A stretch of 64,000 bases of DNA from Avibacterium paragallinarum (GCF_900450705.1 NZ_UGHK01000001.1:124001-188000); one strand, 5' to 3'; shown: positions 48,302 through 58,491, counted from the stretch's first letter. The notes: a model not told the origin generated them from the sequence alone. Numbers and translations: made by a program.

Positions 48302-49144
48302 ATGAAAAATATTCAATACAAAGGTTTTGTCTTATCCTTACAAAAAGATGAACTTAGAAGAAAAAATTTTTATCAACAAGTGTCGAGCTTAGATAGTAAT
48401 CATATTCAATTTGAAACTTTCTATGCTATTGATGCTAAAAAAGATGAAGATAAAGCCTATATTGATGAGCATTTTGATTTCGCTAAAGCAAAAAAGTTAT
48501 ATGGTCGTGATGTTAGTTATGGTGAAGCTGCTTGTTCGCTATCTCATATAAAAATATATGAACAAGCACTATCTCAACAATCTTATTTAATTGTTTGTGA
48601 AGACGATGCAAAATTCAATAAAGATTTCCCTAAATTAGAAAGGATTCTGAAACAATCTGATTTTGATATTATTATTTTTGGAGAATCCAAAGCCCCATCT
48701 TTTAAAGGAAGCCGGAAATATCGATTAGCTTATCCTTTACAATTTAAACCTTATAGGTTCGAAAATTATAAGCTAGGTTGTATTTATGGCTTCTATACTC
48801 CTGGTACTGTTGGTTATGCAATTAATGTTAATGCATTGAAATATATCATCCAACTTGTTCAAAAAACTAAAGTTTACTGGCTTGCTGATGATTTTCAAGA
48901 AATCATCAATCAAGTTAATGATGAATATAACTACAAGATATCTATCGCACATCTTTTTCCTCGATTAGTAATAGAAGACTTGAGTATTCAGTCTCATTTG
49001 GAAACTGAAAGAGTTCAATTACAAAAACAAATAGCGAATAATAATTTATCCTTATTTGCTTATTTAAAACATAATATATCTCTACTGAAAGCATATCTAA
49101 AGAAAAGACATATAGCTTATAATGATGCAAGGAAAACAAAATGA
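48302..49144 (+). CDS. GT25-family glycosyltransferase
   Basis: The 280-residue protein matches the lipooligosaccharide galactosyltransferase family (GT25). There is an N-terminal GFVLSLQKDELRRKNF, FYAIDAKKDED, the SYGEAACSLSHIKIYEQAL block and the EDDAKF acidic motif near residue 101. These enzymes add galactose or related sugars to lipooligosaccharide in many Pasteurellaceae and Neisseriaceae. It overlaps the next glycosyltransferase start by four bases. The exact linkage cannot be read from the sequence. Confidence 0.85.
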   Translation: MKNIQYKGFVLSLQKDELRRKNFYQQVSSLDSNHIQFETFYAIDAKKDEDKAYIDEHFDFAKAKKLYGRDVSYGEAACSLSHIKIYEQALSQQSYLIVCEDDAKFNKDFPKLERILKQSDFDIIIFGESKAPSFKGSRKYRLAYPLQFKPYRFENYKLGCIYGFYTPGTVGYAINVNALKYIIQLVQKTKVYWLADDFQEIINQVNDEYNYKISIAHLFPRLVIEDLSIQSHLETERVQLQKQIANNNLSLFAYLKHNISLLKAYLKKRHIAYNDARKTK

Positions 49145-50127
49145 AATTTTCGATTATTATTCCGTTTTATCAAGCTGAACATCATATTTTGGTATCATTG
49201 ACATCCTGCTTAAACCAAACATACCAGAATTTTGAAGCTATCTTTATAGATGATGGCTCAACGGATAATACTTCATCGATTATTGAAAGCTATATGGCAT
49301 CTGAGCCGCGTATAAAATTATTCAAACATCCTAAGAATATGGGAACTTTTTGGGCTAGAAAAACGGGTATAGAAGCTGCTACCGGAGAATATATCCTTTT
49401 TTTAGATTCCGATGATGAGTTAACAAAGGATGCCTTAGCTTCTTTATTTTCTCACCCTAAATCAGATATTGTTATGTTTCAATATTTAAAAAAAAATTGT
49501 TTACAATCTCCAAAAATGATAGGGGGGGGGGTAGAAGAAGCCTTACCTTATTTAACTTCTTCTCAAGAAATCACAGATTTCACCAATATTCAATCACATA
49601 ATGCCCTCTTAACGGCTCTACTACAAAATCGAAATATCATAAATTGGTCCGCCGCTGGAAAACTGTACAATGCAACCTGTTTGAAAACCGCAATCAAAAA
49701 ATTGGCTTTTATTAATCGTAAATTTATTCTTGCCGAAGATTTGCTTATTTATATGGCTATGTTAATGGAAACAAACAGTTTTTCATTTATAGATAACGTG
49801 TTTTATATTTATCATTTCAATCCTTTATCTAGCACTCACGAAGGTAATAGCATCAGCCTTAAAATTAAGCAACTTTCCCTTGCTCAAACCTATCTATTGA
49901 CCTATCAAAAGCAATTCAAGAATGAAATTACCTCTCAAGATAATAGGCTTATCGAATACTTTCTAGAATGCTCTTTCGTGGAAATTTATACTTACCTTCA
50001 AACCACGATAAAAAACAAAGCTAAATTTATTTTCTATTTATCAAAATATTTTCTTTCAATAACTAACGATATGAAGAAACGATTCATTGTTTTTTCATAT
50101 CGAAAATGTAAACTGTCTAGAAAATAA
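49141..50127 (+). CDS. GT2-family glycosyltransferase with internal G10 tract
   Basis: The 328-residue protein has a GT-A fold start FSIIIPFYQAEHHILVSL, IFIDDGSTDNT near residue 36 and the metal/nucleotide motif LDSDDE near 97. A run of ten G residues (49522-49531) encodes Gly-Gly-Gly within KMIGGGVEE near residue 130. The gene is presently in frame through it, but slippage would truncate the enzyme before its C-terminal half. It ends about 10 bases from the original stop of the convergent fucosyltransferase gene. Confidence 0.85.
   Translation: MKFSIIIPFYQAEHHILVSLTSCLNQTYQNFEAIFIDDGSTDNTSSIIESYMASEPRIKLFKHPKNMGTFWARKTGIEAATGEYILFLDSDDELTKDALASLFSHPKSDIVMFQYLKKNCLQSPKMIGGGVEEALPYLTSSQEITDFTNIQSHNALLTALLQNRNIINWSAAGKLYNATCLKTAIKKLAFINRKFILAEDLLIYMAMLMETNSFSFIDNVFYIYHFNPLSSTHEGNSISLKIKQLSLAQTYLLTYQKQFKNEITSQDNRLIEYFLECSFVEIYTYLQTTIKNKAKFIFYLSKYFLSITNDMKKRFIVFSYRKCKLSRK
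49522..49531 (+). repeat. G10 homopolymer in glycosyltransferase (contingency tract)
   Basis: Ten consecutive G in an otherwise AT-rich gene. Tracts of this length are known to slip and switch expression of surface genes. Confidence 0.8.
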
Positions 50128-50139
50128 AAAAGATTATAT

Positions 50140-50147
50140 AAATTTTT
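50140..50147. repeat. Target-site duplication, left copy
   Basis: AAATTTTT directly before the left inverted repeat of the insertion sequence; repeated at 50867-50874. Confidence 0.85.
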
Positions 50148-50866
50148 GGGGCTGTCCTAGATAACAACTAAAAAATCTATTTAGGTTAGAATGAACCAAT
50201 GAGAAAAAGTCGTCTAAGTCAGCACAAACAAAATAAACTCATTGAGCTATTTGTTGCAGGTGTTACTGCAAGGACAGCAGCAGAGTTAGTCAATGTAAAC
50301 AAAACGACTGCCGCATATTACTTTCATCGTTTACGCCAACTCATCTATCAAAACAGCCTTCACTTAGAGATGTTTGAAGGTGAAATTGAAGCCGATGAAA
50401 GTTATTTTGGCGGTGCTCGCAAAGGCAAACGTGGTCGTGGTGCGGCAGGGAAAATTGCGGTATTCGGGCTTCTCAAGCGCAATGGCAAGGTTTATACCGT
50501 TGCGGTTCCAAATACGCAATCTGCCACCTTGTTACCCATTATTCGGGAGCAGGTAAAGCCTGATAGTATTGTTTACACCGATAATTATCGTAGTTATGAC
50601 GTGCTTGATGTGAGTGAATTTAGTCATTTTCGTATCAATCACAGCACACATTTTGCTGAAAATCATAACCACATTAACGGAATTGAGAATTTTTGAAGCC
50701 AAGCAAAACGCCATTTACGCAAATTTAATGGTATCCCAAAAGCGCATTTTGAGCTTTATTTAAAGGAATGTGAATGGCGTTTTAATTACAGCAACATAAA
50801 AAGTCAAATTTCTATTTTAAAACAATTGGTTAAAGGGAGTTTAGTCTAGTTATCTAGGACAGCCCC
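50148..50866 (+). mobile_element. IS1016-like insertion sequence (IS1595 family)
   Basis: A 719-bp element bounded by perfect 18-bp inverted repeats starting GGGGCTGTCCTAGATAAC (50148-50165; complement at 50849-50866) and flanked by an 8-bp duplication AAATTTTT. It carries one transposase gene of the ISXO2-like type. Size, ends and duplication length agree with IS1016, known from Haemophilus capsule loci. It is inserted exactly in the last codon of the fucosyltransferase gene. Confidence 0.9.
50199..50849 (+). pseudogene. IS1595-family transposase with premature stop
   Basis: The N-terminal helix-turn-helix part (TARTAAELVNVNKTTAAYYFHRL) and the DDE-type core (EIEADESYFGGARKGKRGRG, VYTDNYRSYD, FAENHNHINGIENF) are normal. 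A TGA at 50694-50696 then replaces what should be TGG (ENFW), after which the same frame continues SQAKRHLRKFNGIPKAHF to TAG at 50847. The change removes the last 50 residues, including the conserved end of the core, so this copy is probably inactive in cis. Confidence 0.88.
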
Positions 50867-51817
50867 AAATTTTTTAAAAATTTTCTTGAATATATTATTT
50901 GAAGTTGGTTCTTTTATATTCTCAATTTCTTTTAAAAATATACCTACTCGTCCATATTTCGTACGAAAAACAGGCATTCCATTATCAATAATATTATTAA
51001 AGAAATTACTTATAATTTCCTCATAATCTAGATAAGGATATCTATTGAGTAAGTTAGCCTTAAGATAACTAGTATATAATTCAGGATCATTATCTACCTT
51101 GATAACATAATCAACAGCACGATCTAAGCTATCAAAATCACTAATATCAATAAACGCCTCTGGGTTAAAATCTTTAGCTACTAATCTATTTCCCCAATAG
51201 ATAGGTACTGTATTCACAATACAAGGTTCTATAATTTTCTCTGTGGTGTACCCACTTACCATACTATTCTCAAAGGCAATATTGAATTTATATCCTTTAA
51301 TGAATTCTAATTTATCTTTTACTGGTTCTCCTACATTATTTTTATAACCGCCTCCTGAGGCGATTTCTTTATACTGATTGAGTAAATTCCAAAATCGATC
51401 TCGAATAGGATCGGCATACAGACTATTACTTACAACGATGCTACAAAATTTTCGTTGAATAAATGACTCTAAATGGGAATCTATATCAGCTTTACTTCTT
51501 TCTGCTGCTAGCATTCTAGCCTTTTGTAAATTAAATAAAGGCAATCTCAAATGGCGATTAGAGAACTCTAAGTAATGCTATGAAATAGCATAGTCACAAA
51601 AATTAAAATTAGGCACATCATTTTCACCACTACAATATAACTTAGTATAATTATTAAACTCGAAATGTTTATTACCAAAGCAAGAATAGATTAATAGATC
51701 AGGTTCGCCATTTTCAATAATTTCGATATCTCCTCTTCTAGTCAATATATCAGTGATAATATTATCATAACAATTAAACCCATTCCAAAAATCAACAAAT
51801 CTTACTTTTATACTCAT
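50846..51817 (-). pseudogene. GT10 alpha-1,3/4-fucosyltransferase with in-frame stop
   Basis: One reading frame from ATG 51817 is interrupted by TAG at 51580-51578 and then continues in the same frame. The first part has VRFVDFWNGF, LLIYSCFGNKH and YCSGENDVPNFNFCDYAIS. The second has RLPLFNLQKARM, FCSIVVSNSL and the GT10 donor-binding YKFNIAFENSMVSGYTTEKIIEP. Family members read ..CDYAI.F..L...R.LR.PL.., so the TAG replaces a residue in the middle of the domain. The IS at 50866 changed only the C-terminus (FI-stop became FGAVLDN-stop). Donor supply genes fcl and gmd lie immediately upstream. Confidence 0.88.
50867..50874. repeat. Target-site duplication, right copy
   Basis: AAATTTTT, identical to 50140-50147. 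Confidence 0.85.
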
Positions 51818-51828
51818 TTTCTTTCCTG

Positions 51829-52791
51829 TTATTTTCTATAACTATCCTGATTTAATAAGAACCATTCATATGTTTTCTTTATGCCTACCTCCAATGGCGT
51901 TTTATATTTCCAACCTAAATTAGATAAACAAGTGACATCTAATAATTTTCTAGGTGTACCATCAGGTTTACTTGTATCCCAAACAATATCGCCTTGATAA
52001 CCTATGATTTTTGCGACTAGCTCTGTTAGATCCCTAATCGAGCAATCTTGCCCTGTTCCTACATTAATATGACTTAACATAGGGCTAGTATGATTTTGAT
52101 ATAAAGACTTATCCAAATTCATCACGAAAATACTCGCCTCAGCCATATCTTCAACATAAAGAAACTCCCGCATTGGCGTTCCCGTTCCCCAAGCCTCTAC
52201 TATTGGTTTTTTCTGAATCTTAGCTTCATGAAAACGTCGAATCAATGCGGGTAAAACGTGGCTACTTTCTAGATGAAAATTATCATAAGGTCCGTATAAA
52301 TTCGTTGGCATAACGCTACGATAATCTCTACCATATTGCCGGTTATAACTTTCACATAATTTTATTCCTGCAATTTTCGCAATGGCGTAAGGTTCATTCG
52401 TTGGCTCTAATCCACCTGTCAATAATTCATTTTCCTTAATCGGTTGATGAGCAAACTTAGGGTAAATACAGCTAGAACCTAAAAATAATAATTTCTGCAC
52501 ACCACATAAATGAGCAGAATGAATAACATTCGCTTCAATCATTAAATTCTCATAAATAAAATCTGCAGGAAAATTATTATTAGCCTGAATTCCTCCTACT
52601 TTAGCTGCTGCAAGATAAATTTCATCAATATAATTATCAGAAAAGAATTCTCTAACTTGAAGTTGATTTGTAAAATCAACTTCATTACGTGTACACGTAA
52701 TGACGCTAATCTCGTTATTCTGCCTAAGGCTCCTATATATTGCGGAACCAACCATTCCATTATGACCAGCAACAAAAACCTTTTTCATCAT
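51829..52791 (-). CDS. fcl: GDP-L-fucose synthase
   Basis: The 320-residue enzyme turns GDP-4-keto-6-deoxymannose into GDP-L-fucose (epimerase plus reductase). It has the NADP Rossmann start [47 protein letters not shown] and the catalytic Tyr-Lys pair in [23 protein letters not shown]. It appears intact. It lies eight bases after gmd and 12 before the broken fucosyltransferase, all in one minus-strand unit. Confidence 0.95.
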   Translation of the reverse strand: MMKKVFVAGHNGMVGSAIYRSLRQNNEISVITCTRNEVDFTNQLQVREFFSDNYIDEIYLAAAKVGGIQANNNFPADFIYENLMIEANVIHSAHLCGVQKLLFLGSSCIYPKFAHQPIKENELLTGGLEPTNEPYAIAKIAGIKLCESYNRQYGRDYRSVMPTNLYGPYDNFHLESSHVLPALIRRFHEAKIQKKPIVEAWGTGTPMREFLYVEDMAEASIFVMNLDKSLYQNHTSPMLSHINVGTGQDCSIRDLTELVAKIIGYQGDIVWDTSKPDGTPRKLLDVTCLSNLGWKYKTPLEVGIKKTYEWFLLNQDSYRK

Positions 52792-52798
52792 TACCTCA

Positions 52799-53920
52799 TT
52801 AAAGCTCTAAAGATACCGGACATTCAAAACCATTCTTACGCAAAAACGCCACTTTTCTTGCTATTTTCAAATCTTCTTCAACCATTTCTAAACACATTTC
52901 TTTGGCACTAATTTGCGGTTCCCAGCCAAGCAGTTCTTTAGCTTTCGTAGCATCCCCCAACAAAGTATCTACTTCTGTAGGTCTAAAATATCTCGCATCT
53001 ATTTTAATAATGACATCCCCTACATTCACGGCAGGAGATAAGCTAGAATCAACGCCAGAAACAATACCAATTTCATTCACCCCTTCGCCTTCAAACCTTA
53101 AAGCAATTCCTAATGCTTGTGCAGCCCATAAAATAAATTCTCTAACACTATATTGTTTTCCTGTTGCGATAACAAAATCTCTAGGCTTATCTTGTTGTAA
53201 CATCATCCATTGCATCCTAACATAATCTTTTGCGTGTCCCCAATCTCGCAATGAATCTAAATTTCCCATATATAAACAAGAATCTAATCCTTGAGAAATT
53301 GCTGCTAGACCTCTTGTAATCTTTCTTGTCACAAAAGTTTCGCCTCTTCTAGGTGATTCATGATTAAATAAAATTCCATTACAAGCATATATACCATATG
53401 CTTCTCGATAATTAACTGTAATCCAATAAGCATAAAGTTTTGCAACAGCATAAGGAGAGCGGGGATAAAAAGGCGTGGTTTCTTTTTGTGGTATTTCTTG
53501 AACCAAACCATATAATTCAGATGTACTTGCTTGATAAAAGCGAACTTTTTTCTCAAGCCCTAAAAAACGAATTGCTTCAAGCAACCGCAATGTCCCTATA
53601 GCATCAACATCTGCCGTATATTTTGGCGATTCAAAACTCACCGCAACGTGGCTCTGGGCCCCTAAATTATAAATCTCATCTGGACATATTTCGGCAATAA
53701 GTCGAGTTAAATTAGATGTATCCGTTAAATCGCCATAGTGAAGCTGTAAATTAATATTCTCAATGTGAGGATCCTGATAAATATGATCTATTCTTTGAGT
53801 ATTAAAGGTTGATGACCGCCGTTTTATTCCATGTACTTCATATCCTTTTTCAAGCAAAAATTCTGCTAAATAACTACCATCTTGTCCCGTAATACCTGTA
53901 ATTAATGCTTTCTTTTTCAT
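52799..53920 (-). CDS. gmd: GDP-mannose 4,6-dehydratase
   Basis: The 373-residue enzyme makes GDP-4-keto-6-deoxymannose, the first committed step to GDP-fucose. It has [33 protein letters not shown] at the start, [14 protein letters not shown] near 87 and the catalytic Tyr-Lys in [34 protein letters not shown] marks this family. It appears intact and heads the gmd-fcl-fucosyltransferase unit, divergent from the manC remnant. Confidence 0.96.
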   Translation of the reverse strand: MKKKALITGITGQDGSYLAEFLLEKGYEVHGIKRRSSTFNTQRIDHIYQDPHIENINLQLHYGDLTDTSNLTRLIAEICPDEIYNLGAQSHVAVSFESPKYTADVDAIGTLRLLEAIRFLGLEKKVRFYQASTSELYGLVQEIPQKETTPFYPRSPYAVAKLYAYWITVNYREAYGIYACNGILFNHESPRRGETFVTRKITRGLAAISQGLDSCLYMGNLDSLRDWGHAKDYVRMQWMMLQQDKPRDFVIATGKQYSVREFILWAAQALGIALRFEGEGVNEIGIVSGVDSSLSPAVNVGDVIIKIDARYFRPTEVDTLLGDATKAKELLGWEPQISAKEMCLEMVEEDLKIARKVAFLRKNGFECPVSLEL

Positions 53921-54032
53921 AGAGCCTCATATAATAAAAAGTATATCCTAATTATACACTATTCTTATTCTCCAAAAAGAGGTAAAATAAGGAGAAATAT
54001 AAGAATAATGCTTTATTGAAGAAATAATTAGA

Positions 54033-55111
54033 ATGGATAGAATGGAACATTCAATCACTCAGATTCAGCCCGTCATTTTATGTGGTGGTGAAGGGAAAAG
54101 ATTATGGCCCTTATCTACTATGGAAGTGCCTAAGCAATTTCTAGCATTACATAACCAATACAAAATACATATTTACGTTTAGAAAATTTAGCACAATCTT
54201 CATTAGGTAATGTACTGCCATCTCTCATAATAACAAGTGAAAAACACAGCCCTTTAATTCTCCCGCAATTAATGGAATTAGGGGATTTCATTAAAAATAA
54301 TCAAGTTATTTTAGAACCTATAGGAAAAAATACCGCACCTGCTCTAACGCTAGCCGCACTCAATGCTAAAGCTAAAAATAATGATCCTATTCTAATTATC
54401 TGCCCAGCCGATCATTTAATTATAAATAATGAGAATTTTATACAAGCAGTTAATCAAGCAATTGACTTAGCAAAAGATGATCATATAGTCACTTTAGGCA
54501 TTCGACCAACTAAGCCGGAAACAGCCTATGGCTATATTCAAGTGCATAAAAAAGCCTCTTCTTACTTTGATGTTCAACAATTCGTAGAAAAACCAAATAT
54601 TGAACGAGCAAGACAATATTTATCTGCTGGTAACTATTTTTGGAACTCTGGAGTTTTCATTTTAAAAACATCAATCTGGTTGAAAGCAATTCGTCAATTT
54701 TGTCTCGGAATATATCATTTTGTTCGTGCTGCATATCAAAATAGAGTCGAGAAAAGCATAGAAAACATTACCTTTATTTATCCAAATCAAGCGGATTTTG
54801 AAAAATCTGAATCTCAATCTATCGATTATGCCGTCATAGAAAAATGTATTGAAGCTAATTTTTCTATGAAAATGATCGAATTAACATCTCAATGGGATGA
54901 TCTCGGATTATTTGAATCAATTTGGAAAATTAGGGATAAAAATAGAGATGGGAATGTGTTAGAAGGGAATATCTTAGTAAAGAATTGTCATAATAACCTT
55001 GTTTTATCACAAAACACGAATATTCTTATAGAAAATATTGATGACCTAATTATAGTAGAAACATCAAACGGCATATTAATAAAAAGAATGAATGAGAATA
55101 ATACAAAATAA
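54033..55111 (+). pseudogene. manC: Mannose-1-phosphate guanylyltransferase, frameshifted
   Basis: The first frame (from 54033 or 54042) reads IQPVILCGGEGKRLWPLST and VPKQFLALHN, the nucleotide-binding start of ManC, and then stops at TAG near 54180. A second frame open from about 54158 continues LQNTYLRLENLAQSSLG, PSLIITSEKHSPLIL, EPIGKNTAPALTLAAL, CPADHLI and GYIQVHK to 55111. A small deletion around 54155-54165 (a few codons after LHNQ are also missing) explains the break. It lacks the C-terminal isomerase domain of the long form. It would have supplied GDP-mannose to gmd. Confidence 0.88.
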
Positions 55112-55170
55112 ACTGTGAAACAAAATTAGCTAAAATCCCCATCCTATTCCTAATTTATTAATAATAAGTT

Positions 55171-55195
55171 GTAGAAGATCGGCTTGCTCTTCTAC
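55171..55195. terminator. Hairpin between manC remnant and darP
   Basis: GTAGAAGA and TCTTCTAC pair across a 9-base loop between convergent genes. No T-run is present, so it is only a candidate terminator. Confidence 0.4.
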
Positions 55196-55226
55196 ATAAC
55201 CATAATTCAAAATAAATTTTCTATTT

Positions 55227-55760
55227 CTACTCTTCCATCACTACCACTTTCAAATATTGAAAAATCTCTCGATAAGCTTTGGCTGGTTTTTCTTGGGCTT
55301 TTTCTTTTTGTGCAGCACGGATCAAATTGCGTAGATGCTGGCGATCCACAGCGGGGTAATCATTAACCACCGTATTTAAGAGAGCATCGTCTTTGCTGAT
55401 AAGTTCATCGCGTAAATGTTCTAATTTGTGCAACAAGGCTTGTTGCTGGCTGTGTTTATTTTCAATTTTGTCTAAGGCTTCTTGGATTGGCTCGACATCA
55501 ATTTGACGTAGTAATTTGCCTATATACTGTAATTGACGGCGTTTGGCTTCTTTTTGTAAACGTTGTGCCAATGTCACCGCATCGAGAATATTTTCTGCGA
55601 GAGGGATTTTCTCTAATTTTGCTGGCGTTAAATTGACTAATTTTTCGCCAAGTTGTTTCAGGGCTTCGGCATCGCGTTTAATTTCGCTTTTGCTGACCCA
55701 AATAATTTCTTCTTGTTCTTCCTCTTCCCAGTCAAATTGTTCTTTTCTGCGTTTTGCCAT
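55227..55760 (-). CDS. darP: Ribosome biogenesis factor DarP (YjgA)
   Basis: The 177-residue highly charged helical protein matches YjgA/DarP: an acidic start ([35 protein letters not shown]), then [25 protein letters not shown] and [32 protein letters not shown]. It associates with the maturing 50S subunit. The divergent pmbA neighbour is the same as in E. coli (yjgA-pmbA). Confidence 0.93.
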   Translation of the reverse strand: MAKRRKEQFDWEEEEQEEIIWVSKSEIKRDAEALKQLGEKLVNLTPAKLEKIPLAENILDAVTLAQRLQKEAKRRQLQYIGKLLRQIDVEPIQEALDKIENKHSQQQALLHKLEHLRDELISKDDALLNTVVNDYPAVDRQHLRNLIRAAQKEKAQEKPAKAYREIFQYLKVVVMEE

Positions 55761-55875
55761 TATTTTTGTCCTAAATCACCATTGAAAGCCTGTAGTTTAG
55801 CACAATTTTTGCTGAATTAGCGAGATGAGGAAAAATGGGATAAAATACCGCAAATTTTGATAAGAGGTTAAAAAA

Positions 55876-57225
55876 ATGCAACAAAATCCGACCGCACTTT
55901 TAACACAGCAAGAACAAGAATTACGTGAAGCGGTGAGCTATGCCATTGATATTGCAACAAAAGCGGGGGCAAGTGCCGAAGTTGCCGTAACAAAAGTGAA
56001 TGGGCTTTCTGTTTCTACCCGTTTGCAAGAAATTGAAAATGTGGAATTTAATAATGACGGAGCATTGGGCATTTCCGTTTATTTGGGGCAGCAGAAAGGT
56101 AATGCGTCCACCTCTGATCTTCGCCCTGAAGCGATTAAAAATGCTGTCGATGCTGCCTTAACGATTGCAAAATATACTTCACCTGATGATTGTACGGGGC
56201 TAGCTGATCGCGAGTTAATGGCGTTTGATGCGCCCGATCTTTCGTTGTATCACCCCGCTGAGATTGACGTGGATCAAGCTGCCGCACTGGCATTGAAAGC
56301 AGAAAAAAGTGCGTTAGATTATGATCAACGCATTGTGAATAGCGAGGGGACAGCGTTTAATTCGCACATCGGCGTGCGAGTGTATGGCAATAGTTATGGA
56401 ATGTTACAGAGCTATTTGTCTAGCCGTTATTCTCTTTCTTGCTCAATGATCGCGGGAGAGGATAATCAGCTTGAACGCGATTATGAATATACCATTTCCC
56501 GCTATCCTGATCAGTTATCCACGCCTGAATGGGTGGGGGAAAATGCGGCGAAGAAAGCCTTATCGCGTTTAAATCCGCAAAAAATTGCCACACAAGAAGT
56601 CCCCGTAGTGTTTCTCAATGATGTGGCAACGGGATTGATTAGCCATTTAGCCGCGGCGATCAGCGGTGGCAGTTTGTATCGCAAAGCCAGTTTTTTATTG
56701 GATTCTTTGGGGCATAAGATTTTGCCTGATTGGTTTCATATTAGCGAACGCCCACATCTTATCGGCAAGCTCGCCTCTTCCCCCTTTGATAGTGAGGGTG
56801 TGCGAACAAGGGATATGGAAATCATCGAACAGGGGATTTTGCAAACCTACCTTTTAACCAGTTATAGCGGAAAGAAATTGGGAATGCCAAGCACGGGACA
56901 CGCGGGCGGGATTCATAATTGGCTAGTTAAGCCAAATTTACAAGGCGGATTGACCGCACTTTTAGAAAAAATGGGAACGGGCTTACTCGTTACTGATCTA
57001 ATGGGGCAAGGCGTGAATTTAGTTACGGGGGATTATTCTCGTGGTGCTTCGGGCTTTTGGGTGGAAAACGGGAAAATTCAGTATCCCGTGGCGGAAATTA
57101 CCATTGCAGGGCAATTACCCGAAATGTTCCAACAAATTGTTGCGGTGGCTGATGATGTGGAGCATCGTTCTAATATTCAAACGGGATCGATTTTACTGGA
57201 ACGAATGAAAGTATCGGGAAATTAA
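55876..57225 (+). CDS. pmbA: PmbA/TldE, subunit of the TldD/TldE peptidase
   Basis: The 449-residue protein is the non-catalytic partner of TldD in a metalloprotease that processes small modified peptides and CcdA. Typical stretches are [46 protein letters not shown] near residue 35 and [30 protein letters not shown] near 390. It carries two uptake signals inside the gene (55891, 56953). tldD is not in the window. The Fur-linked small RNA begins about 60 bases after its stop. Confidence 0.93.
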   Translation: MQQNPTALLTQQEQELREAVSYAIDIATKAGASAEVAVTKVNGLSVSTRLQEIENVEFNNDGALGISVYLGQQKGNASTSDLRPEAIKNAVDAALTIAKYTSPDDCTGLADRELMAFDAPDLSLYHPAEIDVDQAAALALKAEKSALDYDQRIVNSEGTAFNSHIGVRVYGNSYGMLQSYLSSRYSLSCSMIAGEDNQLERDYEYTISRYPDQLSTPEWVGENAAKKALSRLNPQKIATQEVPVVFLNDVATGLISHLAAAISGGSLYRKASFLLDSLGHKILPDWFHISERPHLIGKLASSPFDSEGVRTRDMEIIEQGILQTYLLTSYSGKKLGMPSTGHAGGIHNWLVKPNLQGGLTALLEKMGTGLLVTDLMGQGVNLVTGDYSRGASGFWVENGKIQYPVAEITIAGQLPEMFQQIVAVADDVEHRSNIQTGSILLERMKVSGN

Positions 57226-57232
57226 TTTTTAC

Positions 57233-57278
57233 AAATGAGAATAATTCTTATTGACATTTATTTTTGATTTGCTAGAAT
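57233..57278 (+). promoter_or_regulatory. Sigma-70 promoter overlapped by a Fur box
   Basis: TTGACA (57251-57256) and TAGAAT (57273-57278) are 16 bp apart. AATGAGAATAATTCTTATTG (57234-57253) is a palindromic Fur box overlapping the -35, so iron-loaded Fur should block transcription. Confidence 0.8.
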
Positions 57279-57284
57279 GAACGC

Positions 57285-57400
57285 GTTTGTTAAGTATTAC
57301 AGAAATGAATCTTCATTTTGAGATGCTCCAAACAAGTAGAGTAGAAAGTAAATTCGTTAGGGTATTTAAAAAGCTGAGACTTAAATCTCAGCTTTTTTTT
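57285..57400 (+). ncRNA. Putative Fur-repressed small RNA (RyhB/HrrF-like in layout)
   Basis: About 116 bases from the predicted start to the end of a strong terminator, AAAGCTGAGA-CTTAAA-TCTCAGCTTT followed by T8 (57370-57400). No reading frame of useful length is present. The arrangement (Fur box on a near-consensus promoter, short RNA, intrinsic terminator) is that of iron-responsive small RNAs such as RyhB and Haemophilus HrrF, which lower iron-using proteins when iron is scarce. Sequence identity to HrrF was not checked. Confidence 0.75.
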
Positions 57401-57467
57401 GTTACAATCTTGCCGTTTTAAACGAAAATCACACCGCACTTTGTAACGTGTGGCGAAAGGTAAATTA

Positions 57468-58010
57468 ATGATGAAAAAACATTATGTTGATGTGCTTATT
57501 TCAGAGCAAGAAGTACGTTCAAGAATTCTTGAATTGGGGAACGAAATCACGGGCTATTACCAACAGCAAAACGTAGAAAAACTCATTGTGGTTGGGCTGT
57601 TGCGTGGTTCATTTATGTTTATGGCGGATCTTGTGCGTGCGATTAATTTGCCTGTGGAAGTGGAATTTATGACCACTGCAAGCTATGGCAGCGGAATGAC
57701 GACAAATCACGATGTGAAGATCAGCAAAGATCTTGACGGCGATATTAAAAACGAACAGGTGTTGATCATAGAAGACATTATTGATACGGGATACACCTTG
57801 CAGAAAGTGCGTGAAATCCTCAAATTACGCGATCCTGCATCATTAAGGATCTGTACATTATTAGATAAGCCTTCTCGCCGTGAAGTTGAAGTTCCCGTTG
57901 ATTGGGTTGGTTTTACGATTCCGGACGAATTTGTAGTAGGCTACGGCATTGATTACGCTCAACGTTATCGAAATTTAAGCTATATTGGTAAAGTCATCCT
58001 ACAAGAATAG
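57468..58010 (+). CDS. hpt: Hypoxanthine phosphoribosyltransferase
   Basis: The 180-residue purine-salvage enzyme converts hypoxanthine (and guanine) to nucleotides with PRPP. It has [17 protein letters not shown], the flexible-loop TASYGSGM, the PRPP-binding [13 protein letters not shown] and the C-terminal [22 protein letters not shown] 57468 follows AAAGG at a good distance; the upstream frame from 57450 is unsupported. An uptake signal (57433) lies in its leader, after the small-RNA terminator. Confidence 0.97.
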   Translation: MMKKHYVDVLISEQEVRSRILELGNEITGYYQQQNVEKLIVVGLLRGSFMFMADLVRAINLPVEVEFMTTASYGSGMTTNHDVKISKDLDGDIKNEQVLIIEDIIDTGYTLQKVREILKLRDPASLRICTLLDKPSRREVEVPVDWVGFTIPDEFVVGYGIDYAQRYRNLSYIGKVILQE

Positions 58011-58015
58011 TGCTA

Positions 58016-58046
58016 AACCAGCTTGTGTTCACCTCACAAGCTGGTT
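58016..58046. terminator. Bidirectional terminator after hpt
   Basis: AACCAGCTTGTG and CACAAGCTGGTT form a perfect 12-bp stem with a 7-base loop and a TT flank. It lies between convergent hpt and the DUF5339-like gene. Confidence 0.85.
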
Positions 58047-58352
58047 TTACATATCCGTATTTTTATGACCAAGTAGCTTCTCTAGACCAATTTCACAACT
58101 TTTAGCCTGTAATTCTTCCCCCATTTCCAAAATCTCTTTTTTGCCTTGCTCAAATTTATTCCTAATTACTCCTAACTGCATATGAGTACTTGGCTGCTTT
58201 TCTGCTTCAGTAATAAGATCCTCAATTTCTTGAAAAAATTTTACACATTGTTGTATAGGAGAATGAAAGTGTCCTGATTGCTGTATAGCAAAAAGAGGTT
58301 CCCCCAAAAAAAACGACATAATTCCTATTGTTCCAATTAAAAAACGTTTCAT
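58047..58352 (-). CDS. Small secreted protein, DUF5339-like
   Basis: The 101-residue protein begins with a signal peptide (MKRFLIGTIGIMSFFLGEPLFA, cleavage likely after LFA). The mature part is helical with one Cys near each end (QQCVKFFQEIEDLI and AKSCEIGLEKL), a pattern like Pasteurellaceae DUF5339 proteins. Two Cys could form a disulphide in the periplasm. Function unknown. The start at 58352 was chosen to place the signal peptide at the N-terminus; the longer frame from 58391 would bury it. Confidence 0.65.
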   Translation of the reverse strand: MKRFLIGTIGIMSFFLGEPLFAIQQSGHFHSPIQQCVKFFQEIEDLITEAEKQPSTHMQLGVIRNKFEQGKKEILEMGEELQAKSCEIGLEKLLGHKNTDM

Positions 58353-58491
58353 ATTCAAACGACCTAATTTAACCCAAACATATAAATGCAAATAATGGCA
58401 AAATTTTATCTTAAAATCTAGTTCTCAATATTTTTCATTCCAAGAACACATATAAAAATGTTTACTTATCAAAACCAAAGAAAACCATAAT

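Noticed and set aside
50694-50696. Programmed read-through or recoding at the transposase TGA
   Set aside because: IS1595-family elements are not known to use recoding here, and a TGG to TGA change at a conserved Trp explains it.
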